Notes: generated from the letters alone by a model not told the origin. Counted from the first letter of the stretch, positions 7,957-16,855 are shown. The stretch is 41,655 nucleotides of DNA from Chloroflexota bacterium (GCA_004297765.1 SCTZ01000018.1:1-41655), one strand, 5' to 3'. A program made the numbers and translations.

Positions 7957-8823
7957 GTGGCAGACAGGAAAGTTATCATCACCGTGGCACCAACAGGCGG
8001 TTTTCAGGGCAAAGAGGCCAATCCGAACATCCCGCTGCAGCCGTCCGAGATCAGCGAAACCGCCTACGACTGCTGGAACGCGGGAGCGAGCATCGTCCAT
8101 ATCCACGCGCGTGATACGGTCGGCAAGCCGACCGCGGACCCCATCGTCTACAGTGATATCCTTAATCGCATCCGTGGCAAGGGTTGCGAGATCATCACGC
8201 AGGTCACAACAGGCGGTGGACCTGGCATGACCACTGAGGAGCGCCTCCAGCCAATCTACGCCGACCCCAAGCCGGAAATGGCCTCCCTGGATCTGGGGCC
8301 CATGATCGTCACGTGGGCGGGCAGAGAGTGGCCCGATCTCTTCACGCGATCCGTCAACGAATGGTACGCCAAGGAGATGCTCGCCCGCGACATCAAGCCG
8401 GAGATCGAGGCCTTCAGCAACATCATGATGTTGGACGTGCCGTACCTTATCGAGAAGGGACTGGTCAAGAAACCCTACGTGATCAACTTCGTGATGGGCA
8501 TGCACCGCGTGGCCCAGGGCGCCATTCCTTTTTCGCCGAAAAACCTCTTGCTGATGATGGATATGCTGCCGCCCGACTCCATGTTCAACGTCATGGGCAT
8601 CGGCCCCGACCAGCTGACGGCCACCACGATGGCCGTGCTTCTGGGCGGCAATATGCGCGTGGGCTTCGAAGACAACGTCTACTACTCGCATGGAGTCCTG
8701 GCCAAGAGCAATGCGCAACTGGTAGAGCGGGCCGTGCGGATCATCCGAGAGATGAACTGCGAGCCGGCCACACCTGACGAGTCCCGGCAGATGCTCGGTC
8801 TGGCGCCGCTCCACCAGGGCTAG
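7957..8823 (+). CDS. Beta-keto acid cleavage enzyme (BKACE, DUF849 family)
   Basis: The 288-aa protein belongs to the BKACE family, TIM-barrel zinc enzymes that condense a beta-keto acid with acetyl-CoA and split the product into acetoacetate and a new acyl-CoA. The best known member is 3-keto-5-aminohexanoate cleavage enzyme. Visible hallmarks are VIITVAPTGGFQGKEANPNIP, the zinc motif HIHARD (His48, His50), TTGGG near residue 85, and LGGNMRVGFEDNVYYSHG, which carries the catalytic-region glutamate and arginine. GTG at 7957 follows AAAGGAG by 7 bases. It is placed between the ETF oxidoreductase and the carboxylase genes on the same strand. This suggests that it acts on the beta-keto acid made by that carboxylase; its true substrate is not known. 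Confidence 0.9.
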   Translation: MADRKVIITVAPTGGFQGKEANPNIPLQPSEISETAYDCWNAGASIVHIHARDTVGKPTADPIVYSDILNRIRGKGCEIITQVTTGGGPGMTTEERLQPIYADPKPEMASLDLGPMIVTWAGREWPDLFTRSVNEWYAKEMLARDIKPEIEAFSNIMMLDVPYLIEKGLVKKPYVINFVMGMHRVAQGAIPFSPKNLLLMMDMLPPDSMFNVMGIGPDQLTATTMAVLLGGNMRVGFEDNVYYSHGVLAKSNAQLVERAVRIIREMNCEPATPDESRQMLGLAPLHQG

Positions 8824-8953
8824 GCTGACAGGTATCCCAGAACTGGCGGCCGTCCTCCCTTAGACCGCGTGGCAGCCCTGGAGAACTGGGAGGAAGCCAA
8901 AGGTCCGCGCCCCAACGCGTCCCTCAAAACCAAACATTGTAGGAGGCGAGGAC

Positions 8954-10930
8954 ATGAGCATCACGGTCGACATTGACAATGGGGGCACCTTCACGGACGG
9001 GTACATCACCCGCGACAATGAAGTACGCGCGGTCAAAGTGGATACCACCCCGCACGATCTCACGGCCTGTTTCATGGACTGCCTGGAAGAAGGAGCGAAG
9101 CAACTCGAGTATTCCTCGCTGCATGATTTTCTCCGTGACACGACAGTCATCCGCTTCTCCACCACCGCCGGGACCAATGCCATCATCCAACGCCGCGGCC
9201 CACGTCTCGGCCTGGTCGTGACGGCCGGACACGAGCAGGACCTGTACAGCAGCGCTGCCTCTGTGCTGGACAGCCTGGTGCCGAGTGACATGGTGTTGGG
9301 TGTGCGACCTGGTAGCACCGACGAGGAAGTACGCAACACGGCGCGCCGGCTCCTGGAAGCCGGGGCGCGGATGATCGTAGTTAGTCTTGAGGACTCGTTC
9401 GAGAATCCTGCCGAGGAGCGCCGTATCAAGCGCTTGATTCAAGAGAACTACCCGAAACAGTACCTTGGCGCCGTGCCCGTGCTCCTCGCCAGCGAGGTGA
9501 CCGCGCGGCCTGGAGCCCACCTGCGCACGAACGCGGCGGTGATCAACGCCTTCCTTCATAAGGAGATGGTGCGCACTCTCTACAAGACGGACGAGGACCT
9601 GCGCTCGACGGGCTACGCTCAACCCCTCCTGATCGCGCACGTCAACGGCGGAGCAGCGCGCGTGGCCAAGACCAAAGCCATCGACACTTACAACTCGGGG
9701 CCGGTCGCCGGCGTGATGGGGACCACCTATCTTGCCAAACTGTATGGTCTGCCCAGTGTGGCCAGCATCGACATCGGTGGAACCAGCACCGACATTGGCG
9801 TGATCATCGATGGGCAGTACACTTACAACCTCACCCCTTCTATCGGCGGAGTGCCGATCAACCTACCCCTGGTCGACGTGCCTAGCGTCGGTGGCGGCGG
9901 CGGATCGATCGCGCGTCTCGATCCAATCACGCGCCAGTTGACTGTTGGGCCAGACAGCGCTGGGGCTGCACCAGGTCCCGCCTGCTACGATCTCGGCGGC
10001 ATGGAGCCCACGGCCACCGACGCCGACGTGGTTCTCGGCAACATCGATCCCAGCTACTTCCTCGGCGGTCGAAGGCGGCTGAATCGGGAAAAGGCGGCCG
10101 CGGCCATTCAAGAGCAGATCGCCGAGCCGCTCGGGCTCAGCCTGGAGGAGGCAGCGCAGCGCATTCGAGGGGAGATCATCCGCATTGGCGCGAGCGCCCT
10201 GCGCGACGTGCTGGCCGCAAAGAGACAGCAACCGGATCAGTTCGTCCTATTCGCCTTCGGCGGCGCGGGCGGAAGCTACTGCGCGGAGATCGGCGCCTCC
10301 CTCGGCATACGCCAGGTCTACACCTTCGCGCACAGCGCGGTCTTCAGTGCCATGGGTCTATCCACGGCCGACGTCGTCCATAGCTATGAAAAAGCTGTTC
10401 GCCAGCCTCTGTCCCAGGCGACCGAGGCAGTGAACAGTGCGGTGGCGGACTACCAGAGAGTGGCCATACGCGATATGCGGGGCGAAGGCTTCGCGGAGAG
10501 CAGCGTTATCATGAGCGTCGAGTTGGAGGTGAGCGACGGGAAGGATCTGAAGGTAGTCCCATTGGCTGGCCTTGGAATCAGGGATGCTGCGGACATAGCC
10601 TCTATTCGACAGACATTTAGCAGTGCTACCGATGATGTGAAGGTCGAGGTCGTTCGAGTGAAGGCCGTCGGCCGCGTACCCCATCATAAGCCCGTCTCCC
10701 ATCAGAACGAGGGCAGCGATCCATCAGCCGCCCGCAAAGGTTCCCGGCAGATCTACCGCGATGGTCGCTGGCAGGAAACGCCGATCTACGAACGTGGACT
10801 CCTGCGCTGTGGTAATTCGATCATCGGTCCGGCCGTTGTCGAGGCCATCGACAGCACCTACGTGGTCCCGAGCGGCTTCCGCCTCACGATCGATCAGCAT
10901 CTGAACGGCGTTCTCACGCCCGCCGAGTAG
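8954..10930 (+). CDS. HyuA-type ATPase subunit of an Apc/acetone-carboxylase-like enzyme (ApcA-like)
   Basis: This 658-aa protein (about 70 kDa) belongs to the hydantoinase A / acetone carboxylase beta family with an actin-like ATPase fold. It has the phosphate loop DNGGTFTDGYI at the N-terminus (DIGGTFTD in most members), STTAGTNAIIQRRG, SIDIGGTSTDIGVI as second phosphate loop, GGGGGSIARLD, GPDSAGAAPGPACYD and FAFGGAGG. The C-terminal SGFRLTIDQHLNGVL is also typical. In acetone and acetophenone carboxylases these subunits use ATP to activate bicarbonate and the ketone. ATG at 8954 follows AGGAGG by 7 bases. Its size and position ahead of a small zinc protein, a second HyuA-type gene and a HyuB-type gene match the ApcA-B-C-D order, which is stronger evidence for a carboxylase than for hydantoinase or oxoprolinase. 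Confidence 0.82.
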   Translation: MSITVDIDNGGTFTDGYITRDNEVRAVKVDTTPHDLTACFMDCLEEGAKQLEYSSLHDFLRDTTVIRFSTTAGTNAIIQRRGPRLGLVVTAGHEQDLYSSAASVLDSLVPSDMVLGVRPGSTDEEVRNTARRLLEAGARMIVVSLEDSFENPAEERRIKRLIQENYPKQYLGAVPVLLASEVTARPGAHLRTNAAVINAFLHKEMVRTLYKTDEDLRSTGYAQPLLIAHVNGGAARVAKTKAIDTYNSGPVAGVMGTTYLAKLYGLPSVASIDIGGTSTDIGVIIDGQYTYNLTPSIGGVPINLPLVDVPSVGGGGGSIARLDPITRQLTVGPDSAGAAPGPACYDLGGMEPTATDADVVLGNIDPSYFLGGRRRLNREKAAAAIQEQIAEPLGLSLEEAAQRIRGEIIRIGASALRDVLAAKRQQPDQFVLFAFGGAGGSYCAEIGASLGIRQVYTFAHSAVFSAMGLSTADVVHSYEKAVRQPLSQATEAVNSAVADYQRVAIRDMRGEGFAESSVIMSVELEVSDGKDLKVVPLAGLGIRDAADIASIRQTFSSATDDVKVEVVRVKAVGRVPHHKPVSHQNEGSDPSAARKGSRQIYRDGRWQETPIYERGLLRCGNSIIGPAVVEAIDSTYVVPSGFRLTIDQHLNGVLTPAE

Positions 10931-10982
10931 ATCCTGCATCGACTACGCGCCCATAACTTCAACAACTTCCAGGAGAAAAAGA

Positions 10983-11318
10983 ATGGGTGTCAAGCATCAG
11001 ATGACCGAGTACCTCGACGTTGACCTGGAGAAAGAGGTTTGGTGCTGCCGCCGTTGCGGCCACGAGTTGATCTCGGCGCATGAGAACTACAAGCAAGGCT
11101 GCCTGGTATACGATCGCGACCCAACCACTATTTATCGGAAGATCCTGCCCGAGCCATACACCCTGGCCCCGGATCCGGAGTGGTGCCGAATCGTCGAGTT
11201 CTATTGCCCCGGCTGCGGCATTATGGTCGAATGCGAGTACTTGCCCCCCGGGCACCCGATCACGTATGACATCGAGCCAGATATCGACGCCCTCAAAAAG
11301 CAATATCTGCCGGCGTAG
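10983..11318 (+). CDS. Small zinc-binding carboxylase subunit (ApcB / acetone carboxylase gamma-like)
   Basis: The 111-aa protein has two cysteine pairs, WCCRRCGHEL near residues 19-28 and FYCPGCGIMVECEY near residues 76-89. These fit a four-cysteine structural zinc site as in the small subunits of acetone carboxylase (gamma) and acetophenone carboxylase. Between them is NYKQGCLVYDRDPTTIYRKILPEPYTLAPDPEWCRIVEFYC, and the C-terminus LPPGHPITYDIEPDID is also family-like. Its length suits ApcB (about 15 kDa) better than acetone carboxylase gamma (about 20 kDa). ATG at 10983 follows AGGAGA. It lies between the two HyuA-type genes with short gaps (52 and 25 bp). A small zinc subunit is not part of hydantoinases or oxoprolinases, so this gene is the best marker that the four-gene block is a carboxylase. 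Confidence 0.8.
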   Translation: MGVKHQMTEYLDVDLEKEVWCCRRCGHELISAHENYKQGCLVYDRDPTTIYRKILPEPYTLAPDPEWCRIVEFYCPGCGIMVECEYLPPGHPITYDIEPDIDALKKQYLPA

Positions 11319-11343
11319 CTGGTGAGAAGGAGTTAATGGGCAG

Positions 11344-13479
11344 ATGACAACGACTATCAACATCGACATCGGTGGAACTTTCACCGACTGCTACGTGACC
11401 CGGGACGAGCGGGCCGTAAGCAGCAAGGTTCCGACTACCCGCTACAACCTCTCTGTGGGCTTCAATCAGGTCATAGCGAACTGCGCCAAGCAACTCGACA
11501 TTCCATTGGAAGATCTGCTCACGGAGACCGACATCATTCGCTATGCCACGACTCTGGCCATGAACGCCCTCATCGAGCGCAAGGGACCCAAGCTGGCCCT
11601 GATCACGACGGCCGGATTCGAGGATACCATTTACATCGGACGCGGAGCCCAGCAACATGACGGCCTTCCCATCGAAGGGAAACGCGCCGCAGCGCATTAC
11701 GAACGCCCTGTGCCACTGATCGAGCGCGACATGGTCGTGGGGGTCCGGGAGCGTGTCGCCGTCGATGGCAGCGTGATCATTCCGCTGGACCGCAACGACG
11801 TGCTGGACAAGCTGCAGCAACTGGTGGACCGGGGCGCGACCGGCTTTGTGGTCTCTTTAATGTGGGCCCATCTATTCCCGGACCACGAGCGGCAGATTCG
11901 GGCCATCATCGAGGAGGAGTATCCGGACGTCTACCTGGGTAGCCATCCGGTTCTGCTCTCCAGTGAGGTTCTGCCCAAGCAGAACGAGTACCAGCGCACC
12001 ATGACCACCATCCTGGATGCCTACCTCCATCGCGCTATGGCGGAGGAGCTCACCGAGTTGGGCAACGAGCTACGCGACAAGGGCTATCCGAAATCCCTAT
12101 ATATCGTGCACCACACCGGAGGCTGCGCTCCCATCACCCGAACCGCTTCCATCAAGACCTACAACGGCGGCCCCGTCGGTGGATTGATCGGCGCCCACGT
12201 GGTTGGCAAGGCCTACGGCTACAACAACGTAGTGGCTACCGACATGGGCGGAACCAGTTTCGACATCGGGTTGGCTGTGGAGGGCGATCAGCCGTTCTCC
12301 TACCCAACCACACCGATTATCGACCGCTGGCGTGTGGGGCTCTCCATGATCGAGACCAAATCCATCGGAGCCGGAGGCGGCTCCATCGCGAAGGTGAACC
12401 AGGTACTGGGTGGTATCGTGGAAGTGGGGCCACAGAGTGCTGGCTCTATGCCGGGCCCCGCGTGCTTCGACCGCGGCGGTGAGGAACCCACCGTCACGGA
12501 TGCCGATGTGGTGCTGGGCTACATCAATCCCAGCTACTTCCTCGGCGGCAAGCTCAGGCTGAACAAGGAGAAAGCGGTGACGGCGGTTCGAGAGAAGATC
12601 GCCAAGCCGCTGGACATCTCAGTGGAGGAAGCCGCGCTAGCCATCAGACGAATCGTCGACGCAAGCATGGGCGGCGAGATCTTCCGGGAAGTGAACATGA
12701 AGGGGTACGACCCGCGCGATTTCGTCCTCTTCGCCTTCGGCGGCGCGGGCCCGACCCACTGCTGCGGCTACGCCACCTTCACGGAGTCGCCGCGGATCAT
12801 TACCTGCCCGCAGGCATCGGTCTTCTCAGCCTACGGCGTATCGACCATGAATTTTGTCAACGTCCACGAAGAGACCAACTCCCTGGTCCTGCTGCAGCCG
12901 CTTTCGGGAGTGTATCTAGCGGACTATGACAAGTTCAACGCGGTCGTCAGGGCCCTGCAGCAGCGAGCTGTGCGGGATATGGAGCTCGGAGAGGCTGAGG
13001 CCTCTAGGCTGCATTTCCGTCTGGAGCTCGACCTGCGCTACGGCACGCAGCCGAATCTGACGCGTATCCCGTCTCCATCCTTGTTTGTGCAGAGTGAGGA
13101 CGATCTCAAGGCCATCTGCGCGGCCTTTGAGAGGGAGTATAGTCGGCTCTATAGCAAGGGGGCCACTTATCCTCAGGGCGGCGTGGAGCTATTCAATATG
13201 ATCCTCTGGACCACCCTGGCCGTGCCCCAGCGGCCGGTCCAGACCCGCGAGCCCAACGGCACTCTAGCTGTCGGCGCCATGAGAGGGAGCCGGGAGATCT
13301 TCTGGGACGATTCTGGATACCCCAGGATGACGAAAGTCTTCGACTACACCGCGCTGCAGTGCGGCAATATCGTGGAGGGTCCAGCCGTTATCGAGGCGCC
13401 AGACACGACCTATGTGGTTCCCAACGGATACAAGTATACGGTTGACCGGTTCCTGAATGGCATCATCGAGTCGGTCTAG
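11344..13479 (+). CDS. HyuA-type ATPase subunit of an Apc-like carboxylase (ApcC-like)
   Basis: This is a second HyuA-family protein of 711 aa (about 78 kDa). It carries the canonical first loop NIDIGGTFTDCYVT, then TLAMNALIERKGPKLALITT, the second loop VVATDMGGTSFDIGLAV, ETKSIGAGGGSIAKV, VGPQSAGSMPGPACFDRGG and VLFAFGGAGPTHC. The C-terminus ends PNGYKYTVDRFLNGII. It is closer to the consensus than the 658-aa paralogue upstream, whose first loop has DNGG instead of DIGG. Two different HyuA-type subunits in one operon is the pattern of acetophenone carboxylase, where two ATP-binding sites are thought to phosphorylate bicarbonate and the ketone enol; acetone carboxylase has one. The start ATG at 11344 is preceded by AAGGAG at a rather long spacing. 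It ends 30 bp before the HyuB-type gene. Confidence 0.83.
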   Translation: MTTTINIDIGGTFTDCYVTRDERAVSSKVPTTRYNLSVGFNQVIANCAKQLDIPLEDLLTETDIIRYATTLAMNALIERKGPKLALITTAGFEDTIYIGRGAQQHDGLPIEGKRAAAHYERPVPLIERDMVVGVRERVAVDGSVIIPLDRNDVLDKLQQLVDRGATGFVVSLMWAHLFPDHERQIRAIIEEEYPDVYLGSHPVLLSSEVLPKQNEYQRTMTTILDAYLHRAMAEELTELGNELRDKGYPKSLYIVHHTGGCAPITRTASIKTYNGGPVGGLIGAHVVGKAYGYNNVVATDMGGTSFDIGLAVEGDQPFSYPTTPIIDRWRVGLSMIETKSIGAGGGSIAKVNQVLGGIVEVGPQSAGSMPGPACFDRGGEEPTVTDADVVLGYINPSYFLGGKLRLNKEKAVTAVREKIAKPLDISVEEAALAIRRIVDASMGGEIFREVNMKGYDPRDFVLFAFGGAGPTHCCGYATFTESPRIITCPQASVFSAYGVSTMNFVNVHEETNSLVLLQPLSGVYLADYDKFNAVVRALQQRAVRDMELGEAEASRLHFRLELDLRYGTQPNLTRIPSPSLFVQSEDDLKAICAAFEREYSRLYSKGATYPQGGVELFNMILWTTLAVPQRPVQTREPNGTLAVGAMRGSREIFWDDSGYPRMTKVFDYTALQCGNIVEGPAVIEAPDTTYVVPNGYKYTVDRFLNGIIESV

Positions 13480-13509
13480 AACAGCCGATCGAGAAAGGAG
13501 TGCGAGACG

Positions 13510-15579
13510 GTGAGAGATCCGGAGATCCTGCAACACTACAAGCCCGAGCCCGCAACCGAGCGTGAAAAACAATGCATGGAGAACCTCGGTCTGGTTGACT
13601 ACGAGGTGTACGGACGAAAGCTGGAGGTGGCCTGCTGGGAGGCTCGTGACGCCATGGTGCGCATGGGCGTCTCGCCGATGATAGAGGCTGGCGATGTGGC
13701 GATCGGTCTCTATACGGCCAGCGGCGACCTGTGCACGGCCATCACCGGCACCCACCTCCACCTGGTCAACGGCGTGCTGGCCGTCAAATACGTGCTTCGT
13801 CATTACAAGGACGAGCCAACCCTCGGCATCAAACCAGGCGACATCTTCTTCGCCAACGACGCCGGCTTTGGCGGGCTGCACAGCCCCGACATGCTGAACC
13901 TCATGCCGATCTTCCACGGGGATGAGCTGGTGGCCTGGGCGGTGGCAGCCTCGCACGAGATCGATACGGGGGCCAAAGAGCCGGGTGGTATGCCGCCCTC
14001 GGCCCAAAGTCGCTACGACGAGGGGATGCGCATCTCCCCCATCAAGGTCGGCGAGAACTACACTCTACGCTACGACCTGGTTCAAATGATGGAGAACTTC
14101 GTGCGCGACCCCCGACAACAAACGCTCGATCTCAAGACGAGAACGGCCGTCTGCTACATCCTGGAGCGGCGGGTTAAGGAGGTCATCGAGAAGAAGAGCG
14201 TGGAGATGGTGATCGGGGTCATGCGCCGCATGATCGACGAGACCGCCGAAGCGGCAACCAAGCGGATCGCCAGTCTTCCCGATGGAACCTATCGCGATAT
14301 CACCTTCGTGGACTGGATCGGTACCGATCGCTACGGGCTGGTAAGACTCGCGGTCAACGTCCACAAGGTCGGTGACAAGGTGACCGTGGACTTCACTGGC
14401 TCGGGACCGCGGGTGGCGTTCGCCAACTTCAACGCCTTCCCGCATGCCATGGTCGCCATGAGCGCCTGCTTCCTGTACCAGTTCCTCTTCTCGGATCTTA
14501 AACAGTCCAACGGGGCCTTTGTGCCCTTCGAGTACATCTTCCCTAAGGGATCTCTCCTCGACGCGGATCTGGAGGATGCTGTCTCGATGGGTGTGGGCAC
14601 CATCGCCAATTTCTCCTCAATCTTGCATAACGCCTTCGAGCGGATGCTGATGGGCTGCGATGAGCAGAGGAAGCATGTGCTTTCGACGTGGGCTGGATGC
14701 AGCCACACCTTGCCCTTCGCCGGCGTGAACAGGTACGGCCTGCCCTACGCCGGATGGGACCAGGGCATAGCCAACGGGATGGCCATGGGGGCCAAGCACA
14801 ACGGCGATGGAACGGACGTGGGTGGCTTCACCTGGTGCTCGGTGGGTGAGTTCATCGACAGTGAGCTGTTCGAGTCCGAGTATCCGATAGTGCCGATCTT
14901 CCGCAGCCGCTACTTTAAGGACGGACACGGCTTCGGTAAGTACCGCGGCGGACGTCCCATGGCGGCGGCCTACATGGTGCACGGTACACCGATGATGTTC
15001 GTCCTGAGCATCAGCGGATTCTGCAAGTTCCCGATCGGCCGTGGTCTGTTTGGCGGCTATATGCCACCCTGCCTGGTGACGCTCTACGTCCAGAATGGCA
15101 ATCTGAAGCAGATCATTCAAGAGACGCCGGAGAAGATCCCCTACGACATCGAGCAGTTTATTGCGAACGTGCAGGGAGACATTCTCGTTCGGCATACGCA
15201 CTCGGGGCTGATCGTGCTGCAAGAAGGCGACATCATGTGCACGATGGCCATCGGGGGCCCCGGCTACGGCGATGCCATCGAGCGTGACGCACGCCTGGTC
15301 GTGAAGGATTTGAAGGAGCACTCCATCTCCGACTGGACAGCCGAAAAGGTCTATAAAGTGGCGTACGATCCGAAGACCTACATGGTGGACGAGGCCAAGA
15401 CGGTCGAGTTGCGGGCCCAGGAGCTAGAGGACCGCAAGCGACGGGGCAAGCCATATAGCGAGTTTATGGCCGAATGGTCCCAGAAGAAACCAAAGGACGA
15501 GATCCTGCCCAACTACGGTCCGTGGCCCGGACCTGAGATGGCCCCGGCCAAGTTCAAGCGGACAGTGGTTGTTTCGTAG
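13510..15579 (+). CDS. HyuB-type catalytic subunit of an Apc-like carboxylase (ApcD-like)
   Basis: The 689-aa protein is a hydantoinase B / acetone carboxylase alpha family member. Recognisable blocks are GDVAIGLYTASGDLCTAITGTHLHLVNGVLAV, GDIFFANDAGFGGLHSPDMLNLMPIF, AASHEIDTGAKEPGG, VDFTGSGPRVAFANFNAFPHA, a middle part with the NRYGLPYAGWDQGIANGMAMGAKHN stretch, GKYRGGRPMAAAYMVHG, and a C-terminal GDILVRHTHSGLIVLQEGDI followed by GGPGYGD. HyuB-type subunits hold the carboxylation centre of acetone and acetophenone carboxylases. GTG at 13510 follows AAAGGAG by about 10 bases. It is the last of four tightly spaced genes and is followed by a probable terminator, so the operon ends here. No fifth gene like ApcE is present. 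Confidence 0.83.
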   Translation: MRDPEILQHYKPEPATEREKQCMENLGLVDYEVYGRKLEVACWEARDAMVRMGVSPMIEAGDVAIGLYTASGDLCTAITGTHLHLVNGVLAVKYVLRHYKDEPTLGIKPGDIFFANDAGFGGLHSPDMLNLMPIFHGDELVAWAVAASHEIDTGAKEPGGMPPSAQSRYDEGMRISPIKVGENYTLRYDLVQMMENFVRDPRQQTLDLKTRTAVCYILERRVKEVIEKKSVEMVIGVMRRMIDETAEAATKRIASLPDGTYRDITFVDWIGTDRYGLVRLAVNVHKVGDKVTVDFTGSGPRVAFANFNAFPHAMVAMSACFLYQFLFSDLKQSNGAFVPFEYIFPKGSLLDADLEDAVSMGVGTIANFSSILHNAFERMLMGCDEQRKHVLSTWAGCSHTLPFAGVNRYGLPYAGWDQGIANGMAMGAKHNGDGTDVGGFTWCSVGEFIDSELFESEYPIVPIFRSRYFKDGHGFGKYRGGRPMAAAYMVHGTPMMFVLSISGFCKFPIGRGLFGGYMPPCLVTLYVQNGNLKQIIQETPEKIPYDIEQFIANVQGDILVRHTHSGLIVLQEGDIMCTMAIGGPGYGDAIERDARLVVKDLKEHSISDWTAEKVYKVAYDPKTYMVDEAKTVELRAQELEDRKRRGKPYSEFMAEWSQKKPKDEILPNYGPWPGPEMAPAKFKRTVVVS

Positions 15580-15589
15580 TAGAGCCAAG

Positions 15590-15638
15590 TAAGGCGCTCG
15601 GGCTCTCCTATGACCTGGGCGCCTTATACTGTTTTGTG
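15590..15638 (+). terminator. Probable terminator of the carboxylase operon
   Basis: Eleven bases after the HyuB-type stop, TAAGGCGC (15590-15597) pairs with GCGCCTTA (15619-15626) around a 21-base loop. The sequence TACTGTTTTG follows. The stem and short T-rich tail fit a weak Rho-independent terminator; the long loop makes it less certain. Confidence 0.5.
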
Positions 15639-15660
15639 ATGGTCCATTCGTGATCGGATA

Positions 15661-15696
15661 GACCGCGGCGTCCTTCCGCGGAAGGACGCTGTGGTC
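15661..15696. repeat. Long hairpin between the carboxylase operon and the EthD-like gene
   Basis: The arm starting GACCGCGGCGTCCTTCC at 15661 pairs with 15680-15696 over up to 17 positions. Two of these are G-T pairs rather than Watson-Crick pairs. The loop is very small (2-6 bases). No T-tract follows. It could be a second terminator or a mobile palindromic repeat; only one copy is seen in the window. Confidence 0.55.
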
Positions 15697-15855
15697 TCGG
15701 CGTCGGGATGACGAAGCCGACGGCTGGAAAGAGTTTTGCGCTAGATAGGAGGGAGAGAAGAGAATATCATAGAGCCAGGACGCCAGCCTGCAGCCTTTAC
15801 TCATGAAGCGCGCCTTTCTCGGTTTGCCAGAAAGACTTCAACAAGGAGGCCTGCA

Positions 15856-16176
15856 ATGGGCGAAAGAGTCTACATCATGTACAAGCTGAAGGACACTGTC
15901 ACACGCCGGCAATACGCCAATTGGCTGAAGGAAGAGCACTACCCTTGGGGGCGCACGTTGCCGACGACAAAGTGCGTAGAGGGCTACTTTGTTACTGCAG
16001 ATTTTGACACGACCGCCAGTAAGCTGCAGTGGGATTGCATTGCGGTCATAGACATGGAAGACCGCGAAGCCTGGCTCAAGGGTCTGGCCGACGAGCAGGG
16101 CCAATACCAATGGGAGAAATGGCTATCGTTCGTGTCAGATTGGAAGATCTTCTACTCTGAGCACATCGACGCCTGA
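15856..16176 (+). CDS. EthD-like / dimeric alpha-beta barrel small protein
   Basis: The 106-aa protein starts MGERVYIMYKLKDTVTRRQYANWLKEEHYPWGRTLPTTK, which resembles EthD-like and other dimeric alpha-beta barrel (ferredoxin-like) proteins, with the usual early strand, a helix carrying the Y-x-x-W-L-x-x-E-H pattern, and a second half ending WEKWLSFVSDWKIFYSEHI. These small proteins often accompany catabolic gene clusters; some are enzymes and some have no known activity. ATG at 15856 follows AAGGAGG by 7 bases. It lies 276 bp beyond the carboxylase operon, past two hairpins, so it may have its own promoter. The assignment rests on pattern resemblance only. Confidence 0.6.
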   Translation: MGERVYIMYKLKDTVTRRQYANWLKEEHYPWGRTLPTTKCVEGYFVTADFDTTASKLQWDCIAVIDMEDREAWLKGLADEQGQYQWEKWLSFVSDWKIFYSEHIDA

Positions 16177-16855
16177 TTGACCGGTCGAACGCAAAACCTC
16201 TCTCAGCCTATTTCAATCGCGACATCGCCTAATGCGTCGTTCCTCAAGTCCGGCATCCTGTCGGAGAAGACCGCCGCGGTCCTTATGCGGAAGGGCTGCG
16301 GCAGTCTCCAGCGTGGGTCCGGTTGTACCAGCGCCGCGCTGCTGCACCGACTTAGCGATGCACATCCTCAGAGCGTGTGAGTTTTTCCCAAATTCGGGCG
16401 ATCGCCGGCAGGCCGATGGCGTCGGGACGCCATTCCTGGGATGACCGGTTGACTGCAAAAGCCGATTAAATCACAAGCTCTCAGTGAAACGCCCTTTCTG
16501 CCTGGGAGAACGCGTGGAGCGGTTCGCGGATAGGTTATCGGTAGAGGCGATCGCCCGATCGCCCCATATGCATGAAGCCAAGCGACCTCCAGGAGGTCAC
16601 GTAACAGGACTGACGTGGTCACCCTGAGTTCGGACGGGCAAACTGTGATACCAGCCGAGAAACCTATTGATGGGCAATATCCCCGATCAAACAAAGCCCC
16701 TGATCTAGGCGTCGATCTTCTCTTGGACTTGACCTGCACAGCCTGCCCTGTTCTGATCCAATTCAGAACAACGAGCGCCGTCCTGACGCCAATTCAATGT
16801 GACGGCCAAGTAGCTCGGCCGTGGAGCAGTGGAGTTCCTGTCCCTTGGCCTAGTG
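16177..16855. other. Intergenic region before the tRNA gene
   Basis: I see no convincing gene here. A perfect hairpin lies at 16749-16770: TGTTCTGA, loop TCCAAT, TCAGAACA. Two imperfect direct repeats are present. TGACCGGT followed by a GCAAAA stretch occurs at about 16178 and again at 16442. A 24-bp element starting GAGC(G)(C/G)CGT and containing CTGACGCC occurs at 16773-16796 and at 16895-16918, the latter directly before the tRNA, with 20 of 24 positions equal. Confidence 0.5.

Noticed and set aside
7927-8814. Open frame of 295 codons on the minus strand
   Set aside because: It is antisense to the BKACE gene and its translation is dominated by His, Arg and Asp runs typical of a shadow of GC-rich coding DNA.
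8954-15579. Hydantoinase or 5-oxoprolinase operon
   Set aside because: Two HyuA-type proteins plus a small four-cysteine zinc protein in one operon fit the Apc-type carboxylase, not hydantoinase or oxoprolinase.
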